Shown: positions 32,796 through 43,557, numbered from the stretch's first letter. The stretch is DNA of 64,000 bases from Bufo bufo (GCF_905171765.1 NC_053392.1:397510119-397574118); one strand, 5' to 3'. Notes: generated by a model from the letters alone, not told the origin. Numbers and translations: made by a program.

Positions 32796-33356
32796 TAAGG
32801 GGGTTTTATTTTTTCTGTTTCTTCCATGGAAAAAGGTGTATTTTTCTACATAAAACTTTACTTAATCCCACAAAGGGTACTTCGACATGTGATCCTCCAA
32901 TTGTTTCTATAATACACTGTACTACGTATGTAGTACAGTGTATTATACGGTCAGTGGGATACTGACATGAACTGTAACAGGCTTGCCTTTGGCATGGCCT
33001 AATAGCCATACACAGAAGGCAGACCTGGGGGGGACTTCATTAGACCCCCAGCTGCCACATGGAGACATCAGCACCCTACAATCTCATTCATAGTGGTGCG
33101 TATGGGCGACAGGGGAAGTCACCTTTCTATGTTACAACTTAGATGCTGTAGTCGCTATTGACTATGGCATCTAGGTTAAACAGTTTGTAGTTCTGCTGCT
33201 TCAGGCTGAATGTCATAAGACAGCTTAGCTCCTGCTCTTCCCTGGATGGGAGACCCATGCAGCACTTATACTAGGCAGTGGTAAAAATGCTGCACCCTAG
33301 CCTAAGAACCCTTAGTGACAATTGTTAAAAGGAATATCTGTGGTCATTAAGCGGTT
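32796..33356. repeat. dispersed repeat with palindromic core
   Basis: Contains the near-perfect palindrome AATACACTGTACTACGTATG/TAGTACAGTGTATT at 32911-32944. It lies between TTAA-like edges (TTAAGGGGG near 32797 and GCGGTTAA near 33356). Probably a degraded non-autonomous element; boundaries are uncertain. Confidence 0.4.
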
Positions 33357-33740
33357 AATCAGCAAGGCCAACTTTACCAGGCAGTTCTTTAAAATAAAGA
33401 GAAGGCATGAGGTCATGAGGATATTTTTGGCACTATGGTGTCTACCAGTAAAAAGCATGCACTAGAGTCATCCCCTATGTTGGTCTATGGGGATGAAAAC
33501 GGTGAGAATATTAATTCTGCAGCGTAACAGAACACAACTAATGTATTGTGGATTTCTTGTCTCTGAATATCATTCCTTTCAATGGAGATATGATCCACAG
33601 AAATCTGCAACATAACTCACAAAGAAAATACCCATCAGGTTCCACTGCAGAAAATTCTGCAACAAAATTCACATTCAAATTTGTAGAACTCCAACCTGCG
33701 GATTTTGTTGCGGAAAATTCCGCTAGAAGTGAGGGCGCAC
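33357..33740. other. no gene seen
   Basis: No supported feature. The text has several AATTCTGCA-type inverted motifs that suggest decayed MITE material. Confidence 0.3.
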
Positions 33741-33982
33741 TAAGGGTACCTGCCCACTATGCAGAATTACCTGCATACTACAGTACCAGCAAAGTGTCCG
33801 ATTCTCATGTACACGTCGCTTCTCTCTCCCAAGCAGATTTAGAAATCTGCAGCGTGTCAATCGTGTGATTTTTGGTGCGCACTTCACCCTTTTTAATGGA
33901 AGGAAGAGATTTCCACCAAATACCACAAGTAACACATGCAGTGGATTTTCTCTTCTGAAATCTGCACTTAGCAGGTACCCTA
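33741..33982. mobile_element. short MITE-like element
   Basis: The left TAAGGGTACCTGCCCAC is matched by the inverse TTAGCAGGTACCCTAT at the right. Non-coding interior. Small and imperfect, so moderate support only. Confidence 0.4.
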
Positions 33983-34153
33983 TGGCTGCTTTCACACAGG
34001 TTTTTTCTGGCGTTTGTCTTTTCAAATCCACAGTATGCTGTAGCAATTCACGTTTTTTTCCAGGCCTATCCCGATTAATTTGCTTTTAACGGAAAAAAAT
34101 GCATAAAGAAAACGCTAGTGAGCAAATACCGTTAGAGGAAAAAAAAAGCCCCC

Positions 34154-34155
<2 letters not shown>

Positions 34156-34184
<29 letters not shown>
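34156..34184. repeat. poly(A) tract
   Basis: An uninterrupted A run of about 29 bases between the 33-kb MITE material and the modular TTAA element. Confidence 0.95.
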
Positions 34185-34189
<5 letters not shown>

Positions 34190-34312
34190 TTGAACTTGGT
34201 GTTTTTGACCCCTTAAGGGCTCAGCCCTATTTCGCCTTAAGGACTTGGCCATTTTTTGCAAATCTGACCAGTGTCATTTTAAGTGCTGATAACTTTAAAA
34301 CGCTTTGACTTA

Positions 34313-35110
34313 GGCCTCCTGCACACGAACGTATTTTTTTGCGGTCCGCAAAAACGGGTCCCGTTTTTCCGTGATCCGTGACCGTTTTTTCGTCCGTGGG
34401 TCTTCCTTGATTTTTGGAGGATCCACGGACATCCACTGTGCCACCAACGAATTATTACAATAGAGGGAGGGGGGGCCGCACTGGCCACCAACCTATTATT
34501 ACAATAGAGGGGGGGGGCCGCACTGGCCACCAATGATATTCAAACTGGGGAGGGGGGGGGGGGGGGGGGTCTGCCCCCTGCTGCCTGGCAGCCCTGATCT
34601 CTTACAGGGGGCCGTGATCAGCACAATTAACCCCTTCAGGTGCCGCACCTGAAGGGGTTAATTGTGCTGATCACGGCCCCCTGTAAGAGATCGGGTGCTG
34701 CCAGGCAGCAGGGGGCAGTCTTGTACACAGTTTGTAGTGTATTCTAACTAGAAGCGTCCCCATCACCATGGGAACGCTTCTGTGTTAGAATATACTGCCG
34801 GTTCTGAGTTTTCACGAAGTGAAAACTCAGCTTTGAAAAAGCTTTTATACAGACGGATCTTCGGATGTGTGCATCCGTGTTCTTTCACGGACCCATTGAC
34901 TTGAATGGGTCCGTGAACCGTTGGCCGTGAAAAAAATAGGACAGGTCATATTTTTTTCACGGCCAGGAAACACGGATCACGGATGCGGCTGCAAAACGGT
35001 GCATTTTCCGATTTTTCCACGGACCCATTGAAAGTCAATGGGTCCACGAAAAAAAAACGGAAAACGGCACAACGGCCACGGGTGCACACAACGGTCGTGT
35101 GCAGGAGGCC
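34313..35110. mobile_element. Harbinger-like MITE (GGCCTCCTGCACACGAACG)
   Basis: Ends GGCCTCCTGCACACGAACG and GGTCGTGTGCAGGAGGCC, flanked by TTA at 34310-34312 and 35111-35113. The uninterrupted host sequence survives at about 62170-62195 (TTTTACTTATCCAAGCC) and in inverse near 60565-60590, which proves the 3-bp duplication. The interior is a palindrome around CAGGTGCCGCACCTGAAGGG, with G-rich flanks shared with 6886-7440. Confidence 0.82.
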
Positions 35111-36056
35111 TTATCCAGGCCATTCTGAGATTGTTTTTTCATCACATATTGTACTTCATGAAACTGGTAAAATGAAGTAAAAAAAAAAAATCTTTTTAAT
35201 TACAAAATTTACCCAAAATTTGTAAAAAGAAAATTACAAGTTTCAATTTCTCTACTTCTATAATACATAGTAATACCTCCAAAAATAGTTATCACTTTAC
35301 ATTCCCCATATGTCTACTTCATGTTTGGATCATTTTGGGAATGATATTTTATTTTTTGGGGATGTTACAAGGCTTAGAAGTTTAGAAGCAAATCTTGAAA
35401 TTTTTCTGAAATTTTCAAAAACCCAATTTTTAGGGACCAGTTCAGGACTGAAGTCACTTTGTGAGGCTTACATAATAGAAACCACTCAAAAAGGACCCCA
35501 TTCTATAAACTACACCCCTCAAGGTATTCAAAACTGATTTTACAAACTTTGTTAACCCTTTAGGCGTTCCACAAGAATTAATGGAAAATAGAGATACAAT
35601 TTCAAAATTTCACTTTTTTGGCAGATTTTCCATTTTAAATTTTTTTTTCCAGTTACAAAGCAAGAGTTAACAGCCAAACCAAACTCAATATTTATGGCCC
35701 TGATTCTGTAGTTTACAGAAACACCCCATATGTGGTCGTAAACCGCTGTACGGGCACACGGCAGGGCGCAGAAGGAATGCCATACAGTTTTTGGAAGGCA
35801 GATTTTGCTGGACTGTTTTTTTGACACCATGTCCCATTTGAAGCCCCCCGATGCACCCCTAAGAGTAGAAACTCCAAAAAAGTGACCCCATTTTAGAAAC
35901 TACGGGATAGGGTGGCAGTTTTGTTGGTACTAGTTTAGGGTACATATGATTTTTGGTTGCTCTATATTACACTTTTTGTGAGGCAAGGTAACAAGAAATA
36001 GCTGTTTTGGCACAGTTTTTATTTTTTGTTATTTACAACATTCATCTGACAGGTTA

Positions 36057-36572
36057 GGCTACTTTCACACTAGCGTTCGGGGCTCCGCTTGTGAGTTCCG
36101 TTTGAAGGGGCTCACAAGCGGCCCCGAACGGATCCGTCCAGCCCTAATGCATTCTGAATGGATGCGGATCCGCTCAGAATGCATCAGTCTGGCTCCGTTT
36201 GTCCTCCGCTCCGCTCAGCAGGCGGACACCTGAACGCAGCTTGCAGCGTTCAGGTGTCCGCCTGGCCGTGCGGAGGCAAACGGATCCGTCCAGACTTACA
36301 ATGTAAGTCAATGGGGACGGATCCGTTTGAAGATGACACAGTATGGCTCAATTTTCAAACGGATCCGTCTCCCATTGACTTTCAATGTAAATTCAAAACG
36401 GATCCGTTTGCATTATCATGAACAAAAAAAAAAATTTTTTTTTTTTTTTTTTTTTTGTTCATGGTAATTCAAACGGATCCGTTCTGAACGGATCTAAGCG
36501 TTTGCATTATAGGTGCGGATCCGTCTGGGCACATACCAGACGGATCCGACCTAAACAGGTGTGAAAGTAGCG
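36057..36572. mobile_element. Harbinger-like MITE (GGCTACTTTCACACTAGCG)
   Basis: The left GGCTACTTTCACACTAGCG pairs with the right CAGGTGTGAAAGTAGCG (imperfect). TTA at 36054-36056 and 36573-36575 is the duplication. The empty site is present at about 63070-63085 (CTGACAGGTTAGATCATG). The interior carries nine exact copies of the self-complementary octamer CGGATCCG. Confidence 0.82.
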
Positions 36573-37131
36573 TTAGATTATGTGGTATTTTTATAGACCA
36601 GTTTGTCACGGATGCGGCGATACCCAATAAGTATACTTTTTTTTATTTATGTAAGTTTTACACAATGATTTATTTTTTTAAACAAAAAAAAATCATGTTT
36701 TAGTGTTTCCATAGTCTGAGAGCCATAATTTTTTCAGTTTTTGGGCGATTACCTTGGATAGGGTATGATTTTTGCGGGATGAGATGATGGTTTGATTGGC
36801 ACTATTTTGGGGTGCGTGTGACTTTTTGATCGCTTGCTATTGCACTTTTTGTGATGTAAGGTGACAAAAAATTGTTTATTTAGCACAGTTTTTATATTTT
36901 ACGGTGTTCATCTGAGGGTTAGGTCATGTGATATGTTTATAGAGCCGGTCGATACGGACGCGGCAATACCTAATATGTATACTTTTTTTCCCCCGCTATT
37001 TTTTACCAATTTTTTTTTTACTTTATTTGGGTCCCTAAGGGGATAAAGCCCAAAAATACAGAAGCCAGAATTCATGTGTGCATGGACCCTAATACAAATA
37101 CAGCCAAGCCCACCAGACACACAGTCTACAG

Positions 37132-37278
37132 CAGGCATGCTCAACCTGCGGCTCTCCAGCTGTTGCAAAACTACAACTCCCATCATTCCCTGACCACTTA
37201 CAGCCATCATCCTACAGAAAGGCATTGTGGGAGTTATAGTTTTACAACAGCTGGAGGGCCACAGGTTGAGCATCCCTG
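37132..37278. mobile_element. small palindromic MITE (ctccagctgttgcaaaacta)
   Basis: The left GCATGCTCAACCTGCGGCTC and CAGCTGTTGCAAAACTACAA pair with the right TTACAACAGCTGGAGGGCCA and GGTTGAGCAT. A related element lies at 40857-41008. Widely dispersed non-coding palindrome; superfamily not established. Confidence 0.65.
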
Positions 37279-37535
37279 GTCTACAGGGTGAAGCAGAGAG
37301 ACAACCTATACAGGTCAACAACAGAGCACAACGCTACCTTATCTGCACCTACCTGCAAACACTTACGGTACATCTGAAAGAGCATTCAACATTGTGACCA
37401 CTCATTAGAGAAAAAGACGGACATAGCTAAGAAGATCTTTGAATATAATTATTACACAAAACATAAAAATGGCCATAAGTAAGACACTGGCAGATTTAAG
37501 GGAACTGATCAATATAGCAAGTCAATCAGCGACTG
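37279..37535. other. no feature seen
   Basis: Short unique-looking stretch without supported features. Confidence 0.3.
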
Positions 37536-37832
37536 TTAAAGGGGTTTTTCGGTAATAATTTATATCAAGTGCCCGCAGCATGCCCCCTGAAACAGAAGCT
37601 TCATACTAGCCTGCTGCCTCAGTCCCCACGACGTTTCTCTCCGGCTGGCCATGGTCACAGCCAATGACTGGCTTCAGTGGTGAAATGGCCACAAGCAGCA
37701 TGACATGCTGAGGCCAGTCACTGGCTGGAGCGGTCCAAGTAACCATGCCAATGACCCAGATGGAAACAGCGCAGGCAGAAGAAGGCTGCAGGAACTTGAT
37801 TTTTTTTTTAAATGACAGAAAAACCCCTTTAA
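37536..37832. mobile_element. T2-like TTAA MITE (TTAAAGGGGTTTTTC)
   Basis: TTAA at 37536-37539 and 37829-37832. Inverted ends TTAAAGGGGTTTTTC and AGAAAAACCCCTTTAA. The interior has partial inverse symmetry (GCCAATGACTGGCTTCAG / GGCCAGTCACTGGCTGGA). Non-coding. Confidence 0.7.
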
Positions 37833-38140
37833 TATCTCCATTTATATGGGGCAATCATCATCACAGTAAATGACCAATTGTTGGTGCATTCATTAAAGAC
37901 CATGAGTTGAAAGGTGGCGGTCTGTTTCCCAAATTTATGAAAGTCCCAAAGTGCTTGTAAAATTAGGCACAGTTACAGTGTCACCGCAAAGTCCCATCCT
38001 GCCATATTCCATCCCCCCACAACTCTGACAGGTCAACCAGTCACCTTGTGCAAAATTCTTCCGACTTTTCCAAAAGTCACAACCGATAAAGCCACAGAAA
38101 ATAATCATCCTACAAGGCAAATGACCAATAAATTATCCAT

Positions 38141-38570
38141 AAAGAGGACCTGTCACCTCTCCTGACATGTCTGTTTTAATAGCTCCATGCATTCCCCGTG
38201 TAATAACAATTCTGGAATATCTAGTTTTATGGCTCTATGTTGTCCCATTCCTCTATTATTTCTACTAAAAGTTATGAATGAATTGCTAGCAGTCTGCAGT
38301 AAGGGTACAGAGGGGTGGTAACCAGTGTGGGGTGGTGTACCTGCTCAGTCTCCCTCTATCCAATCAGTGCTGCCATTGTCAGACTGGGCAGGTACACCCC
38401 CCCAACTGGTTACCACCCCTCTGTACCCTTACTGCAGACTGCTAGCAATTCATTCATAACTTCTAGAAGAAATAAGAGGAATGGGACAACATAGAGACAC
38501 AAGACTAGATACTCCAGAATTGTTTGTATGTGGGGAATGCATGGAGCTAGGAGTGGTGACAGGTCCTCTA
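38141..38570. mobile_element. palindromic element (AAAGAGGACCTGTCACC)
   Basis: AAAGAGGACCTGTCACC at the left is the inverse of GGTGACAGGTCCTCT at the right. Long inner arms such as CTGCAGTAAGGGTACAGAGG and AATTCATTCATAACTT pair with their inverses. It resembles the TTAAAGAGGACC family but lacks a clean TTAA on either side. Confidence 0.6.
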
Positions 38571-38884
38571 AGACTCATGCACACAACCGTATGTATTTTA
38601 GGGTCCGCAAAAAAATAAGGATGACGTCCGTGTGCATTACATATTTTGCGGAACGGAGCAGGTGGCCCCTAACAGAACAGTCCTATCCTTGTCCGAAAAG
38701 TGGACAAGAATAGGACATGTTTTTTTTTTGTTTTTTTGTTTTTTTTGTGGAACATGGAATGCACACAGTAACTTCCGTTTTTTTTTTTCTTGGCAGACCC
38801 ATTGAAATGAATGGTTACGCATACAGTCCAAAAAAAATACATACATACACGGAAAGAAAATACGATTGTGTGCATATGAGCCCT
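38571..38884. mobile_element. MITE, relative of 26230-26524
   Basis: Left end ACTCATGCACACAACC, right end GTGTGCATATGAGCCC. The interior matches the 26.2-kb element over TTTTGCGGAACGGAGCAG, AACAGTCCTATCCTTGTCC and AGAATAGGACATGT. Preceded by TAAG and followed by TTAA. Confidence 0.6.
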
Positions 38885-40088
38885 TAAAGGTAGCACACCA
38901 GAAAAGGTTGCTTTTTACTCCATTTACAAGTTAAAAACTGATTAATCTGGACCCAGATTACCGCTGCCTAATACAGCATCCACTAAACACAAGACATTTT
39001 CAAAATCTCATGTACACGGTGCAGAATTTCCCTGCACGGAAATTGACCTGCAGTGCGGTTTTAGGAATTCATGGCATGTCAATCTGCTGCTGCGGTTTTT
39101 CACCTTGGAGGTAACGGACCCGCTTACGGTTTAGCCCCACTGACCAGAGCTACCGGCGCAGTGTGCTTTTAAACTGCAGCGCTAACTCGCTTTGAAAACA
39201 ATAGGAGTCAGATACCACACAACAGCCCCCAGAAATTTGTAGCAGAGTCTGCACCAAAAACCGCCATGTGAACGGGCCCTTTGTGCGGATTTTCTGAGCA
39301 GATTTCACCTCTTGCAATGCAAAGAGCGAGATCTGGGGCAAGTAGCACATGCAGATACGCAGCGACCGTTACACTGCTGTGCGAATGCACCCTCAGCGGA
39401 CGTTTACACGGGACATATAATCTTCGGAATTTCAGATGCAAAGTGAATGAGATTAGTGGCGCATTCAGAAGACCGGATGTATTTAGTGGTCTGAAAAAAC
39501 ACAGGTGAAGTCAATTTTGCATCCATTTTTTCTGGAGACCCACTGTAGCAATGTCCGTTTTTGTCCAAAAACGGACCAGAAGACATGTTCTATATGTTTT
39601 GTGGGACAACGAAATGGGCATACGGATGTGGAAAGCAAACTGAGCGCTGGGCACATTGTTTGCGGACACATTTAAATGAATGGTCTGCATCCAATCTCCA
39701 AAAATTGAGGATAGGACCAAAAATACAGTCGCGTGAATGGGGTCTTAGGCCATGCTTCCACGTAGCGTGCCACTTTTTCTCAGCAAAAACAGGTGTTTTA
39801 TGTGCTTCACCTGAACTCATGAGAAACTGCTGCAATTCTCCAAAAACTACTGCAGACTTGTCATGTTGGTCGGCACGCCACAGTTGAACGGCGATCTTTA
39901 AGAAAACGTGTGCACGTGCTGCATGAAAAGATTGGCGCGCAATCCATGGGGAAATGGAGACCGTGCAGATTATAAATCCACTACATCCATTTACGCTGCA
40001 AAATTCCACTACGGACTGCAGCCATCACAATGGACAGGGTGAAATCTGCATTTGTGTGCTGCAATTTACATCCCATGTGGACGTAGAC
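38885..40088. other. no gene seen; decayed MITE-like text
   Basis: No supported gene. Phrases such as GAACGGGCCCTTTGTGCGG, GTTTACACGGGACATA and GTGAATGGGGTCTTAGGCCA resemble ends of the (G)GG..C-T-TTCACAC type MITEs, so this is probably a patchwork of degraded copies whose limits I cannot define. Confidence 0.35.
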
Positions 40089-40393
40089 TTAAAGGGGTTG
40101 TCCAGCTTTTATTAGGTGATGGCCTATCCTTAAGCGCCGACACCCTGCCGCTCCCCAAATGGTGTAGCTGTCACCAGAACTACACGGCTCTGTCAACTGT
40201 GTAGTGGATGGAGGTCATCACTGTAGCGCTGGTCCTATTCACGTCAATGGGGGCAGCGCTGTAGTAACGTGATCCCGCTACACAAACAGCTGATTAGTGG
40301 AAGTGTGTGGCGCCGGACCCCCGCTGACCAGCTAGTGACGGCCTATCCAGAGGCTAGGCCTTCGCCAAGTAAAAAGTTGGACAAGCCTTTTAA
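40089..40393. mobile_element. T2-like TTAA MITE (TTAAAGGGGTTGTCCAGC)
   Basis: TTAA at both ends. TTAAAGGGGTTGTCCAGCTT is matched by AGTTGGACAAGCCTTTTAA. The inner block GATGGCCTATCCTTAAGCGC pairs with TGACGGCCTATCC...AGGCC in imperfect form. Same subfamily as 7954-8382. Confidence 0.7.
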
Positions 40394-40656
40394 GGGTCCA
40401 ATCACACGTCAGTGGTGTATTGCGGATCCGCAATACAACCGGCCGGCAGCCCCCATAGAACAGCCTATTCTTAGCCGCAATTGCAGACAAGACTAGGACA
40501 TGTTCTATTTTTTTGCAGAGCCGCGGATCAGAAGTTCGGGGCCGCACTCCGGAAATGCGGATAGCACATAGTGTGCTCTCCGCATACCTTTCTGCCCCAT
40601 TGAGAATGAATGGGTCCGCACCCTCTCCCGATATTGCGGACCTGTGAATGGACCCT
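40394..40656. mobile_element. MITE (gggtccaatcacacgt ends)
   Basis: The left GGGTCCAATCACACG is matched by CCTGTGAATGGACCC at the right. The interior (ATTGCGGATCCGCAATAC, GAACAGCCTATTCTTAGC, GGACATGTTCTATTTTTTTG) is related to the 26.2- and 38.6-kb elements. Non-coding. Confidence 0.55.
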
Positions 40657-40856
40657 AAGGGGTTTTCTAGGACTATCAGGATCAGCCATCAATGTTTGAT
40701 CACTGGGGGTCTGACCTCCGCCTTCACTGCAAGGATACCGGTTGTCAGATTCCCACAAATCAGACACTGACCACCTAGATATAGAACGGGCCACTACTAT
40801 TATCATCCAAGAGAACCACTTTAATGGGGCCCATGTGGCACGGAATAGACTAAGCC

Positions 40857-41008
40857 AGGGTTCAGCAAACCTCTGCACTCCAGCTGTTCTGAAACTACAA
40901 CTCCCAGAATCCACCTTTCCCTTCTACGGGAACAGGCAGGTAAGTGTGCATGCTGGGAGTTGTAGTTTCACAGCAGCTGGAGTGCCGAAGGCTGCTGATC
41001 CCTGGTCC
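40857..41008. mobile_element. small palindromic MITE, relative of 37132-37278
   Basis: CTGCACTCCAGCTGTTCTGA and AACTACAACTCCCAGAATCC pair with TGCTGGGAGTTGTAGTTTCA and CAGCAGCTGGAGTGCCGAAG. Same CCAGCTGTT..AAACTACAACTCCCA core as the 37-kb copy. Confidence 0.65.
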
Positions 41009-41499
41009 CTATCAAAGACACTAGACTGGCTGCTGGGGCTCTCAGCACCAGTGTGAACAGCGTCTGGCAGAAGCAGTTTTTGGGGGGACGGTTATAGCTC
41101 GGCTATGTGGGCAACCTGACAGCAGATCAACAGTTTGTGTGAAAGCCAATCACGTGTGTAATACGCAGGCGTCCCCTGATGTCAGGAAGCAATTGTCCTG
41201 CTCTAGACCTGACCAGATGGCCTTTACCACATACATGAAGACATACTGCCAGCAGTGGTGAGCATCTCCAACAACTTCACCCTGTAAGGTGCCACATGAC
41301 AATATACCCAGGGGCAAAGCTGCCACACACTATCACCATGCTCCAATGTGGCAGAAGATGCCAGGTGTGCCCCTCAGCCAGACCTGGAGTGAATGAAACC
41401 ACCAGGTCGGTCCAGTATCTGGAGGGGTGGGGGAGGGGGCGCACACCTCGGTCAGGTAATGGCAGGCACGTATGACAGGAGGCCTGCCACACACAAGTG
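41009..41499. other. no feature seen; possible intron of a host gene
   Basis: Unique-looking sequence without repeat ends. If the donor at 41619/41618 on the minus strand is real, this would be the beginning of that gene's first intron. Confidence 0.3.
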
Positions 41500-41619
41500 T
41501 CAGTGACAGGCCTGGAGCCGGGGCCTACAGCTTTATCACCGCCCATCTCCCCCTCCAGCGCTCAGGCCTGGGCCCACTTCCCCAACAGGCCCCAATAGCA
41601 GAACTACTTCCCCGCTCAC

Positions 41620-41870
41620 CTCACAGCCTTCTCCTCCGCCGCCAGCTCGGATAAGGGGCCGGCGTGACGCCGCGACACCTCTCCGTCAGCCTCCTTGTGA
41701 AGCTAGGTCCAGCGGGGGGGGAGGGGGACAAGCGTAGCTACTGCTGCCCCGGCCCGGCAATCTCACCGCCACCTCCCCCCCTCCGCTGCACTGCAAAGTC
41801 CCGGCCACAAAATCCTGTCAGGCCCAGTCCAGAATGTCCCGCGCTCCGCCAGCGGAACCAAGCGTCTCTG
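41620..41870 (-). other. candidate first (5' UTR) exon on minus strand
   Basis: Reading down from the CRE, the minus strand contains no ATG before the donor AAGGCTGTGAG|GTGAGCGGGG (donor GT at 41619-41618). That fits a non-coding first exon. The transcription start is guessed to lie near the CRE, so the upstream limit is approximate. Confidence 0.35.
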
Positions 41871-41976
41871 ACGTCACCAGTCCCGGAACGTAACGGTCCC
41901 TCCTCTAGCTGAGTTCTGTCTATGACTCCTCTGCTTCCAGGCAAGAGGCGAAACCAAAATACTAGCAGGGCGAAAT

Positions 41977-42042
41977 ATGGCGGACGAGAGCCAAGGGAGA
42001 TCCCGCGAGAGGAGGAGGGGGAGCCTTGCTGTGGTGACGTGA
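41977..42042 (+). CDS. short frame MADESQGRSRERRRG..., possible exon-1 start or upstream ORF
   Basis: A 21-codon frame starting in the sequence AAATATGGCGG, with an N-terminus (MADE) common in real first exons and a basic Arg-rich run. It ends at TGA 42040-42042, unless splicing occurs before that; GTG/GTGACG near 42031 is a weak donor. It could be an upstream ORF, a true exon or chance. I assign no function. Confidence 0.2.
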   Translation: MADESQGRSRERRRGSLAVVT

Positions 42043-42284
42043 CCATGTCCCCTCCTGCCCGGTGTTGCCAGAGACGCTGTGGGACTGGGCAGCCTGCTGG
42101 ATGCCAGGGCGGCTGTAAATAACTGTGTTTCCATTCACCCACAGCAAGTAGAGATGCTGACAGGGGTGAGGTAGGGTCAGGTCACACAGCACATTGCGGT
42201 TTATAGGTCAGAAAAAATAAATAACTGCTAGTGGTGCTTGGTCAATGATCACACAGCCAAAGCGATGCCCCCTTTATTTTGGGT

Positions 42285-42596
42285 TCTGTATCCGTTTTGC
42301 CGGAACACTCGGGGCTGGATCCGACATTAATGCATTTCAATGGGAAAAAATGCCGGATACTGCATTCCGGCAAGTGTTCCGGAATTTTGGACGGAGATAA
42401 AACCGCAGCATGCTGCGGTATTATCTCCGTCCTGAAAAGTCAAAAAGACTGAACTTTAAGACATCCTGATGCATCCTGAACGGATTGCTCTCCATTCAGA
42501 ATGCATGGGGATAAAACTGATCAGTTCTTTTCCGGTATAGAGCCCCTAGGACGGAACTCTATGCCGGAAAAGAATAACGCTAGTGTTAAAGTACCC
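42285..42596. mobile_element. one-ended MITE fragment (gtactttaacactagcg)
   Basis: The right end AACGCTAGTGTTAAAGTACCC before TTAA, and the interior (GCAGCATGCTGCGGTATTAT, TCCATTCAGAATGCAT, GATAAAACTGATCAG), match in inverse the nested element at 42634-43049. The left end is missing. Confidence 0.55.
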
Positions 42597-43557
42597 TTAA
42601 AGAGGACCTTTCATCAGTTTTGCAAAAGTCTGAGGTTACTTTCACACTTGCATTTTTCTTTTCCGGCATAGAGTTCCGTCCTAGGGGCTCAATACCGGAA
42701 AAGAACTGATCAGTTTTATCCTAATGCATTCTGAATGGAGAGCAATCCACTCCGTTCAGTATGCATCAGGATGTCTTCAGTTCAGTCAATGAACGGCGTT
42801 TTGGACGGAGGAAATACCGCAGCATGCTACAGTATTATCTCCATCCAAAATTCCGGATCAGTTGCCGGATTCAGCATTAATTTACATTGAAATGTATTAG
42901 TGCCGGATCCGGCATTAAAAATTCCGCAGGACATGAGAGACGGATCCGTTCTTGCAATGCATTTGTAAGACGGATCCGCATCCATCTACAAATGCTGTCC
43001 GTTTGCATGCAGATTTCCGGATCACTCTGCCGGAAGTGTGAAAGTAGCCTAATTAGGGTGTTACCTTGTTACCTTATAGGGCCCCACTGATGCCATGGAT
43101 GTTTTTTTTTTTCAAAAGACCCCCCCCTCCCTTCGTCCGCTGTGGCCCCCCGTTGATTTTGGCGCCTTGTATTATAATGAGGAGCATCGGAGCAATGAGG
43201 AGGAGACTGAGTCTTTCTCTGTGGGAGTCTCCTTCTCCCTGGCTGTAGCGCTGTCCAATCGCAGCGCAGAGCGTCACAGCCAGGGAGGTTTTTTCTCTTT
43301 CTGTGACACTCTCTGCTGTGATTGGATCGCGCTACAGTCAGGGAGAAGGATACGCACACTGAGAAACCCTAGCGTCTCATCCTCCCTGTACCAATGCTAT
43401 TAATTAGCATACTGAACGGGGAAAATACCGAAGGGCACAGCGGGCGAACGGAGCGGCGCCCAGGAATAATAGTAAGCGCTATAGGATCCCTGCTTTATGC
43501 CCTACATAGCGTGCTACTTATCTTAGAAAGTCTGGACCCATGAAAGGTCCTCTTTAA
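42597..43557. mobile_element. T2-like TTAA MITE (TTAAAGAGGACCTTTCATC), host of a nested MITE
   Basis: TTAA at 42597-42600 and 43554-43557, with TTAAAGAGGACCTTTCATC and TGAAAGGTCCTCTTTAA as inverted ends. Same family as 30962-31419, sharing CGGAGCGGCGCCC and GCACAGCGGG. Inner arms include CCCTGGCTGTAGCGCTGTCC with its inverse. A Harbinger-like MITE lies inside at 42634-43049. Confidence 0.7.
42634..43049. mobile_element. nested Harbinger-like MITE (GGTTACTTTCACACTTGC)
   Basis: Left end GGTTACTTTCACACTTGC, right end GAAGTGTGAAAGTAGCC. Flanked by TGA and TAA, a worn 3-bp duplication. The interior carries TTCCGTCCTAGGGGCTC and ACGGATCCGT-type motifs shared with related MITEs. Confidence 0.6.

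Larger units (their letters stand above)
34207..37040. mobile_element. long modular TTAA-family element, degraded, with two nested MITEs
   Basis: The left end (CCCCTTAAGGGCTCAGCC, AAGGACTTGGCCATTTTTTG) is the inverse of the right end of 57090-60678. The body, read in inverse, follows the same module order (GTCTACTTCATGTTTGGATC, CACCCCTCAAGGTATTCAAA, CCATATGTGGTCGTAAACCG, TTTGTCACGGATGCGGC). MITEs at 34313-35110 and 36057-36572 interrupt it. The right terminus is not well defined. No frame in it is long or conserved enough to be a protein. Confidence 0.6.
41500..42150. promoter_or_regulatory. CpG-rich island, probable (bidirectional) host-gene promoter
   Basis: A GC- and CpG-dense, repeat-free segment that stands out from the surrounding AT-rich repeats. 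It contains a perfect CRE (TGACGTCA, 41869-41876), a second CRE-like TGACGTGA at 42035, AAATATGGCGGACG at 41973-41986 resembling a YY1/initiator site over a start codon, and CCCGCGAGAGG at 42002-42012 resembling the TCTCGCGAGA promoter motif. On the minus strand a strong splice donor, CTGTGAG|GTGAGC, ends a candidate non-coding first exon at 41620. On the plus strand a short frame begins MADESQ. This is the best evidence of a cellular gene in the window. Which gene it serves cannot be told. Confidence 0.6.

Noticed and set aside
33230..33270. GGATGGGAGACC string reminiscent of 5S rRNA
   Set aside because: Only about 12 bases match. The neighbouring 5S boxes and the rest of the gene are absent.
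41277..42192. Several overlapping 60-134 codon frames in the GC-rich island
   Set aside because: Long frames are expected by chance in GC-rich sequence. None shows a domain. Only the promoter interpretation and the MADE start are kept, at low confidence.
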